11,704 bases of DNA from an uncultured Fidelibacterota bacterium (GTDB lineage Bacteria; Fidelibacterota; Marinisomatia; Marinisomatales; TCS55), in NCBI GenBank assembly GCA_913041075.1, contig CAJWGZ010000030.1:1-11704 (forward strand), read 5' to 3'. Within the stretch, counting starts at the first letter, position 1; the number at the start of each line of letters is the position of its first letter. Under the pieces are notes generated by a model. The model saw only the letters and a list, made by a program, of their open reading frames with translations, searched no databases and was not told the origin of the DNA. The translations under genes were made by a program, and so were the position numbers. Shown in pieces: positions 7,373 to 11,704 of the stretch.

Positions 7373-8752
7373 ATGTGTAGATGTAATGTTATATTATTTT
7401 GTTTGATTATGGGCGTCTTTTTCACTGGCTGTGAAAAAGATTCTCCGGCAAGCATCGAAGAAGTAACACAAGACTTCACCGGTCGTAATACCTGGAAGAT
7501 CATTCAACAAGATATCCTTGATCAGAGCTGTACAGACTGTCATACAGTTGGCACATCCTTTGCAGAGCAGTCGGATCTCATTTTAACTGCTGATGTGGCT
7601 TATTCGCAGTTGATAGATCGCGTTCCGCACAATCAAGCAGCGATAGATGATGGCTTGGAACTGGTTGGGACCGAAGGGTTATCTAGTTTATATAAAAGTT
7701 ATTTATGGGAAAAGATTAATGCACCTGACAAAGATCATTTCTATGGTGATCATCCTTTTTATGGGTCAATTATGCCTATGGGCCTTGATTTTTTAACCAA
7801 TGGTCAATTAGAGTTTATCCGACAATGGATAGTAGCTGGTGCCCCTAATTCAGGTGTGGTTGCTGATTCTACAATCTTACAGGACACGGTACGCTTTGAA
7901 GATTTTTTGTTTGAACCTCTAGCACTCCCAGAAAGTGGCATTCAGTATCATATTGAACCTTTTGAAGTGCAACCGAATAGTGAAGTAGAGTTTTTTATGC
8001 GGACAACTGGAGATACTAGTGGTCCAGTTTATATCAGCCGTTATGAACTTATGATGCGGCCCAATAGCCATCATTATATACTATATGGATTTTCAAATTC
8101 CACACCAGCTGCACTTCTACCACCGGAGGGAGTGGTCCGTCCGATAAGAGATGAGAATGGAGACTACATACTTAGTACATTCCTTTCCATGCAATACCAT
8201 GTCTTTGGATTAGGCACCCAGTGGCGCAGACTTGATTATAGCCTTCCTCCTGGCGTAGCCCTGTACAATTCCAATGTGCACGGTTTTGATCATAATCCGC
8301 ATTATTTTAACTATTCAGATACAACTATAATTGGTGAAGTATATGTTAATGTTCATATGGTTGATCCATCTGAGGTTGAACGCATTGCACACATATTACA
8401 AATTGGAGATAATAGCTTCTATTTACCAAAAGGTCAGGTTACTACTGTTGTAGAGGAAGAGTATTTTGATCAGACATTATATGTGTTTGAACTCTTTAGC
8501 CATGCCCATGAATTAAATACGGAGTTTGCTATAGAAATTGCTGGTGGTGAAAGAGATGGCGAGCTCGTATATATATCCTACGATTACGAACATCCACCGG
8601 TTCTAGAGCTGGACCCGCCTTTAGTAATTAATCCGGGAGAAGGATTTCGATTAATTGCAACCTATGATAACTGGCGCGATTATGATGTTTCCTTTGGCTT
8701 TTTGAGTACGGATGAGATGATGATACTGTTTGGGAAATACTATACTGATTAA
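7373..8752 (+). CDS. Lipoprotein fusing a c-type heme domain to a PHM/DBH-type copper monooxygenase
   Basis: The 459-residue protein starts with a lipoprotein signal whose lipobox FTGC gives lipidated Cys20. Residues about 35-155 form a small cytochrome c-like domain: CTDCH (Cys53, Cys56, His57) attaches heme, and MPM (Met134/Met136) before a C-terminal helix QLEFIRQWIVAGAP offers the second iron ligand. Residues about 175-459 match the two jelly-roll halves of copper type II monooxygenases (peptidylglycine alpha-hydroxylating monooxygenase, dopamine beta-hydroxylase). Visible ligands: His233-His234 and His328 (VNVHM) for the first copper; His377-x-His379 (SHAHEL) and Met449 (STDEMM) for the second. 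There is no cysteine after Cys56, so the disulfides of the animal enzymes are absent. The peptide-binding Arg, Asn and Tyr of PHM appear replaced by Phe375, Ile451 and Phe453, arguing against peptide amidation. I infer O2-dependent hydroxylation of an unknown substrate at the envelope, with the heme domain supplying electrons. The substrate and partner are not recognisable. Confidence 0.82.
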   Translation: MCRCNVILFCLIMGVFFTGCEKDSPASIEEVTQDFTGRNTWKIIQQDILDQSCTDCHTVGTSFAEQSDLILTADVAYSQLIDRVPHNQAAIDDGLELVGTEGLSSLYKSYLWEKINAPDKDHFYGDHPFYGSIMPMGLDFLTNGQLEFIRQWIVAGAPNSGVVADSTILQDTVRFEDFLFEPLALPESGIQYHIEPFEVQPNSEVEFFMRTTGDTSGPVYISRYELMMRPNSHHYILYGFSNSTPAALLPPEGVVRPIRDENGDYILSTFLSMQYHVFGLGTQWRRLDYSLPPGVALYNSNVHGFDHNPHYFNYSDTTIIGEVYVNVHMVDPSEVERIAHILQIGDNSFYLPKGQVTTVVEEEYFDQTLYVFELFSHAHELNTEFAIEIAGGERDGELVYISYDYEHPPVLELDPPLVINPGEGFRLIATYDNWRDYDVSFGFLSTDEMMILFGKYYTD

Positions 8753-8798
8753 TGTGTAATTTTATTTAATATTTTTCCATAATTAGTTTTTTACAAGA

Positions 8799-8813
8799 AT
8801 TCTTTATAAGAAT
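8799..8813. repeat. Inverted repeat overlapping the lipase start codon
   Basis: ATTCTT-TAT-AAGAAT is a perfect 6-base inverted repeat with a 3-base spacer, ending on the T of the lipase ATG (8812-8814). Its left arm also belongs to the perfect palindrome AAGAATTCTT at 8795-8804. It could be an operator or a small hairpin hiding the start. In AT-rich DNA a repeat of this size can arise by chance. Confidence 0.4.
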
Positions 8814-10032
8814 GCGCTACAGCATTTTTATTTTCACTTTTTACTTATTAAATCCTTTCTCTAGTACAGAGGCTAATAATAACTATCCTATCATACTCAT
8901 CCATGGGTTTATAGGCTGGGGACCAGAAGAAATGGGTGGTTACAATTACTGGGGTGGAAATTATGACTATGTTGAATACTTAGATTCGCTTGGTTACGAA
9001 GTCTATAATGTTTCCGTTGGTCCCATATCATCTAACTGGGATTGCGCTGTTGAAGCATATTATCAAATTAAGGGCGGCCAGGTAGATTATGGTAAAAGAC
9101 ATTCAACGCAATATGGAATCATACAAAAACCTTCTAGTAAAAAGTGGCCAGGATTATACCCAGAATGGGATGCAGATCACCCAATTCACATTATTGGTCA
9201 CAGTATGGGTGGACAAACCGCGAGAAGACTACAGTATCTTCTTGAAAACGAAATATACATAGATTCTGCTCGAACAATTCCAGAATCAAGTGACCTGCTT
9301 GGGCAAAAACATCAGGCTTGGATAAGGTCAATTACAACGATGTCATCTCCGCATAATGGTACCACACTATCAGATATTGTTAATAATTCCGTACCTTTTT
9401 TACAGGACTTTATTGGACTAGCAGCTGTTATTGGTAACCGGTTTTACAGCTTTGATCTTGAACAATGGGCATTCAAGCGAAATGATGAGGAATCATGGTC
9501 CCGTTATTTTACTCGCATTAGAAGTCATCCTGCATGGGGAACGAGAAATTTTTGTTCGTGGGATGTGAGCCTCGAAGGGGCAAGACAATTAAATACAGTA
9601 GCCGTCGCTAATAAAAATATCTTTTATTTTTCTTTTGCTACATCAAATACGCACCTTGATTCCTTAAGTGGAAAACATGTGCCTAATAAAGATATGAGTT
9701 TAATACTTAGACCTAACGCCCATGCAATGGGTAAACAAATTGACTATTGGGCGGATAGCACAAGCATTGATTCAACGTGGTTTGAGAATGATGGTATTGT
9801 TAATACTATCAGTATGATAGGCCCAACAACAGGATTAAATGGATCGGACCAAATCATAGAATACCAAGTAAATGAAGTATTAGTCCCAGGATCATGGTAT
9901 TACATGGGAAAATTAACCATGGACCACAGGACATTAATGGGGCATGGTGAAATTTCTAATGAGTTACTTAATAATATTCTACTACTATTCAAAGAGCATG
10001 CAGAAAGATTGTATGCTCTGCCGCCTTTTTAA
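8812..10032 (+). CDS. Secreted triacylglycerol lipase, Geobacillus/Staphylococcus type (family I.5/I.6)
   Basis: The protein has 406 residues, including a signal peptide of about 21 (hydrophobic IFIFTFYLL, ending STEA). The mature part opens NNYPIILIHGFIGWG, the oxyanion-hole strand of true lipases. The alpha/beta-hydrolase triad is visible: Ser131 in GHSMGG, Asp327 in ENDGIVNTISM and His372 in MDH. Blocks characteristic of the thermophilic Geobacillus lipases are present: VGPISSNWD, GGQVDYGKRH, PGLYPEW, the SRYFTRIRSHPAW region and NDGIVN. Of the four zinc ligands of that family, three match (Asp77, His97, Asp251), but the second His position holds Ile103. The enzyme should hydrolyse long-chain acyl esters outside the inner membrane. 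The family is best known from Gram-positive bacteria, so horizontal transfer is possible. The ATG has no clear Shine-Dalgarno and lies in a 15-base inverted repeat. No terminator is visible after it. Confidence 0.88.
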   Translation: MRYSIFIFTFYLLNPFSSTEANNNYPIILIHGFIGWGPEEMGGYNYWGGNYDYVEYLDSLGYEVYNVSVGPISSNWDCAVEAYYQIKGGQVDYGKRHSTQYGIIQKPSSKKWPGLYPEWDADHPIHIIGHSMGGQTARRLQYLLENEIYIDSARTIPESSDLLGQKHQAWIRSITTMSSPHNGTTLSDIVNNSVPFLQDFIGLAAVIGNRFYSFDLEQWAFKRNDEESWSRYFTRIRSHPAWGTRNFCSWDVSLEGARQLNTVAVANKNIFYFSFATSNTHLDSLSGKHVPNKDMSLILRPNAHAMGKQIDYWADSTSIDSTWFENDGIVNTISMIGPTTGLNGSDQIIEYQVNEVLVPGSWYYMGKLTMDHRTLMGHGEISNELLNNILLLFKEHAERLYALPPF

Positions 10033-10083
10033 ATATTTATTAACCTAATATATTATATATCGATAAAATATTCACTTTTTCGT

Positions 10084-10111
10084 TTGATACCCAAATATAT
10101 AATTGTATTAT
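10084..10111 (+). promoter_or_regulatory. Predicted marR promoter with its -10 box inside the operator
   Basis: TTGATA (10084-10089) and TATTAT (10106-10111) are 16 bases apart. Transcription would begin at about 10118, the A of the marR ATG, giving a leaderless message; this agrees with the absence of a Shine-Dalgarno. The -10 box is wholly inside the palindrome at 10103-10115, so a bound repressor would block polymerase. Confidence 0.5.
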
Positions 10112-10115
10112 ACAA
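10103..10115. promoter_or_regulatory. Palindromic operator, copy 1, before marR
   Basis: TTGTAT-T-ATACAA is a perfect 6-base inverted repeat around one base, ending 2 bases before the marR ATG. MarR-family repressors commonly bind such TTG...CAA palindromes of 12 to 20 bases in their own promoters. An exact reverse-complement copy lies at the mutY start. This indicates autoregulation, by inference. Confidence 0.65.
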
Positions 10116-10117
10116 CA

Positions 10118-10543
10118 ATGGAATTTGGCGAATTGCTCAAGGCTTTCCTCCTTGACCTTCAATCATTATTCCGTTTTCAGGTAAGCAATCCTGATCTAAC
10201 CCTTCCACAGATATTACTTTTATCAACGATCTCGGACGAAGGCACCGATATGTCTTCTCTTTCAAAACAAATGGGTGTGGATAATAGCACTATGACCAGA
10301 TTAATCGATGTTTTGATTCGTAATGGGTGGGCAATAAAATATAAAGATAAAACAGATGGCAGGGTCGTCATGGTTGAAATAACAAAAGAAGGAGAAGTGC
10401 TTCAGGGTGAAATTGACAAGAAAATCGATCAATTTGGAAATGAGATCTACAATTCGATATCACCGGAAGATAGAGAAGAAGTGATGGAGATCCTCACGGC
10501 ATTTCACTGGGTTTTATCAAAAAACCTTTTGCGGAGTAAATAA
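10118..10543 (+). CDS. MarR-family winged-helix transcriptional regulator
   Basis: The 141-residue protein has the usual MarR plan: N-terminal dimer helix (EFGELLKAFLLDLQSLFRF), helix 2 with LTLPQILLLSTI, a winged helix-turn-helix at about 46-80 (MSSLSKQMGVDNSTMTRLID then a wing with Asp-Gly-Arg at about 86-88), and a long C-terminal dimer helix. MarR proteins are dimeric repressors released by small ligands or oxidants. There is no cysteine in this one, so a thiol switch of OhrR type is excluded. I chose ATG 10118; an in-frame TTG at 10103 would place the start inside the palindromic operator and before the predicted transcription start. The ligand is unknown. Its targets are probably itself and mutY, each carrying the same palindrome; control of the upstream lipase is not supported by a shared site. 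Confidence 0.9.
   Translation: MEFGELLKAFLLDLQSLFRFQVSNPDLTLPQILLLSTISDEGTDMSSLSKQMGVDNSTMTRLIDVLIRNGWAIKYKDKTDGRVVMVEITKEGEVLQGEIDKKIDQFGNEIYNSISPEDREEVMEILTAFHWVLSKNLLRSK
10533..10536 (+). promoter_or_regulatory. Shine-Dalgarno deciding the TTG start of mutY
   Basis: GGAG, inside the last codons of marR, lies 8 bases before TTG 10545. No ATG or GTG exists before the conserved MutY N-terminal block, so this site makes the TTG the only credible start. Confidence 0.7.
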
Positions 10544-10544
10544 A

Positions 10545-10557
10545 TTGTATAATACAA
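10545..10557. promoter_or_regulatory. Palindromic operator, copy 2, on the mutY start codon
   Basis: TTGTAT-A-ATACAA is the exact reverse complement of copy 1 at 10103-10115. Its first three bases are the mutY TTG start codon. A repressor bound here could block elongating polymerase between marR and mutY. It contains a perfect TATAAT, but without a matching -35 box, and transcription from it would start after the only usable start codon. Confidence 0.55.
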
Positions 10558-11618
10558 ATAATAGCTATTTCTCAAATAGTCTCTTACACTGGTATGATTC
10601 AAATAGCAGGGATTTACCATGGAGGAAAACTAACGATTTGTATAAGATTTGGATATCAGAGGTTATGCTTCAGCAAACCAGAGTTGATACAGTAGTTCCT
10701 TATTATTTACGGTGGGTAGAAAAATATAAATCCATAAAATCTGTTGCTAAAGCTGATGACTTAAAACTCCTAAAGCTATGGGAAGGGCTTGGGTATTATT
10801 CAAGGTGTAGAAATTTTCATAAGGCCTGTAAAATAATAGTAAATGATTATAGTGGTGAGATCCCTTCAGACTATCAAAAATTTCGATTGTTACCAGGAGT
10901 GGGGGATTATACTGCATCTGCAGTTTTCTCAATAGGCCTCAAACAGACCTATGCAGCTATTGATGGAAATGTTAGAAGAGTTATGGCTAGAGTATTAAGA
11001 ATAAAAAATATTACTAATCGTAACAAAAAACGTATTAATAACACACTAATCAAATGGATGGATCCAGAACGACCGGGTGATATAAATCAGGCGTTAATGG
11101 ATCTAGCGAATAGTATCTGTCGTGTCGACCATGCCCATTGTAGTATATGTCCAATTGATGAAATATGTATGGCTGAAAAAATGCCAATTCCAGAGTCATA
11201 TCCTATAAAGGTGAAAAAAAAGGTTATACCACATAAAGATATTGTTACAGGTATTATCTGGCGGGGAAAGAAATTCCTCATCACCAAGCGATCAGAAAAC
11301 GCATTACTTCGTGGTTTATGGGAATTACCAGGTGGGGAATTTGAGTCTAATGAAACACCAATTGAAGCTTTAAGGCGTAAAATCAAAGAAGAATGCGACA
11401 TTGATATAAATATAGAAAAGGAAGTAGGTTATGTTAAACATGCTTATTCGCACTTTAAAATAACGCAAACACTTTTTCAATGCCAGACCCAGGAATCTGT
11501 TAAAAGTATAAATAAGGAATACAGGTGGATTACACCTATTGAGGTAAACAATTACCCATTCCCGAAATCAAATCATAAACTTTTCACTATACTTAATAGT
11601 GATGGCTGGAATGTATAA
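10545..11618 (+). CDS. mutY: Adenine DNA glycosylase MutY
   Basis: MutY removes adenine mispaired with 8-oxoguanine, preventing G:C to T:A mutations. The 357-residue length is normal. The N-terminal catalytic domain shows RDLPWR, EVMLQQTRV with catalytic Glu39, the helix-hairpin-helix LPGVGDYTASAV and IDGNVRRVMAR with catalytic Asp140. The [4Fe-4S] cluster motif C-x6-C-x2-C-x5-C is complete (Cys192, 199, 202, 208). The C-terminal NUDIX-like domain (about 225-350) recognises 8-oxoguanine; Tyr301-Ser302-His303 corresponds to the Phe-Ser-His loop of other MutY proteins. The TTG start is supported by GGAG at the right spacing and by lack of alternatives. It begins 1 base after the marR stop, so the two are one operon, and the start lies on an operator copy. 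Confidence 0.95.
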   Translation: MYNTNNSYFSNSLLHWYDSNSRDLPWRKTNDLYKIWISEVMLQQTRVDTVVPYYLRWVEKYKSIKSVAKADDLKLLKLWEGLGYYSRCRNFHKACKIIVNDYSGEIPSDYQKFRLLPGVGDYTASAVFSIGLKQTYAAIDGNVRRVMARVLRIKNITNRNKKRINNTLIKWMDPERPGDINQALMDLANSICRVDHAHCSICPIDEICMAEKMPIPESYPIKVKKKVIPHKDIVTGIIWRGKKFLITKRSENALLRGLWELPGGEFESNETPIEALRRKIKEECDIDINIEKEVGYVKHAYSHFKITQTLFQCQTQESVKSINKEYRWITPIEVNNYPFPKSNHKLFTILNSDGWNV

Positions 11619-11704
11619 AACATTAGTATCAATTTTTCTTTGGCCGATTTTTATGATCATGTTTGTGCTAGGCGTGGCGGGGTATTTCATTCTCACAACC
11701 TTTA
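11602..11704 (+). CDS. N-terminus of an unidentified membrane protein, cut by the window edge
   Basis: An open frame from ATG 11602 (or ATG 11611, same frame) runs to the end of the window, giving 34 residues. After a short basic start (MAGMYKTL) there is a continuous hydrophobic segment, SIFLWPIFMIMFVLGVAGYF, that would be a membrane anchor or uncleaved signal. It overlaps the mutY stop by 17 or 8 bases in another frame, as expected within an operon. Too little is present to assign a family. Lysophospholipid acyltransferases (PlsC) often begin with such a helix, but that is only a guess. Confidence 0.5.
   Translation, partial: MAGMYKTLVSIFLWPIFMIMFVLGVAGYFILTTF

Noticed and set aside
10020..10060. 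A possible terminator after the lipase (GCCGCC followed by five T)
   Set aside because: No complementary stem precedes the T run, so a Rho-independent terminator is not supported.
10103..10117. An in-frame TTG at 10103 as the marR start
   Set aside because: It is the first codon of the palindromic operator and precedes the predicted transcription start; ATG 10118 gives the usual MarR length.
10548..10553. The perfect TATAAT within operator copy 2 as a mutY promoter
   Set aside because: No acceptable -35 box lies 16-18 bases upstream, and transcription would begin beyond the only usable mutY start codon. The TATAAT follows from the palindrome being the reverse complement of copy 1.
10637..10649. 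A TTGTATAA half-site inside mutY as a third operator
   Set aside because: The other half does not match ATACAA; a single half-site in AT-rich coding sequence is expected by chance.
11087..11401. A 104-codon minus-strand frame across mutY
   Set aside because: It is antisense to the iron-sulfur and NUDIX-like regions of mutY, both well conserved, and has no recognisable protein features.

Overview
This window looks like a chromosomal segment of an AT-rich, Gram-negative, probably marine bacterium. The evidence is an outer-membrane beta-barrel of PorV/PorQ type, a lipoprotein, a secreted lipase, a predicted sodium-pumping pyrophosphatase and strongly acidic tails on ribosomal proteins. The overall feel suggests the Neomarinimicrobiota (Marinimicrobia/SAR406) or a neighbour in the Bacteroidota/Calditrichota area. 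That placement is inference from gene style, not from a phylogenetic marker search. Every recognisable gene is on the + strand. I see no tRNA, rRNA, CRISPR array or insertion sequence, and no stretch over 300 bases lacks a gene.

Region 1 (1-4149) is a tightly packed housekeeping operon: the C-terminal end of a long-form ribosomal protein L25 (rplY), peptidyl-tRNA hydrolase (pth), a membrane-bound ion-pumping pyrophosphatase (hppA), then ribosomal proteins S6, S18 and L9 (rpsF, rpsR, rplI). It closes with a hairpin plus T-run terminator. The first three genes overlap by 1 and 4 bases, and the rpsF Shine-Dalgarno sequence overlaps the hppA stop codon. The unusual member is hppA, which sits inside a translation operon. 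Its sequence predicts a K+-dependent, probably Na+-translocating enzyme.

Region 2 (4150-7312) is priA, the replication-restart helicase. It has a possible leaderless promoter, and it overlaps by 4 bases a PorV/PorQ-like outer-membrane barrel.

Region 3 (7313-10032) is accessory and concerned with the cell envelope. It holds the most interesting gene in the window: a lipoprotein joining a c-type heme domain (CxxCH) to a complete PHM/DBH-type copper monooxygenase module. All six expected copper ligands are visible, while the vertebrate disulfides and the peptide-binding residues are absent. It is followed by a secreted true lipase of the Geobacillus/Staphylococcus type (family I.5/I.6) with an altered zinc site.

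Region 4 (10033-11704) holds a MarR-family repressor, the adenine glycosylase MutY, and the start of a membrane protein that runs off the end. A perfect 13-base palindrome occurs twice, once just before marR on the predicted -10 box and once in the opposite orientation exactly at the mutY start codon. This points to an autoregulated marR-mutY unit.
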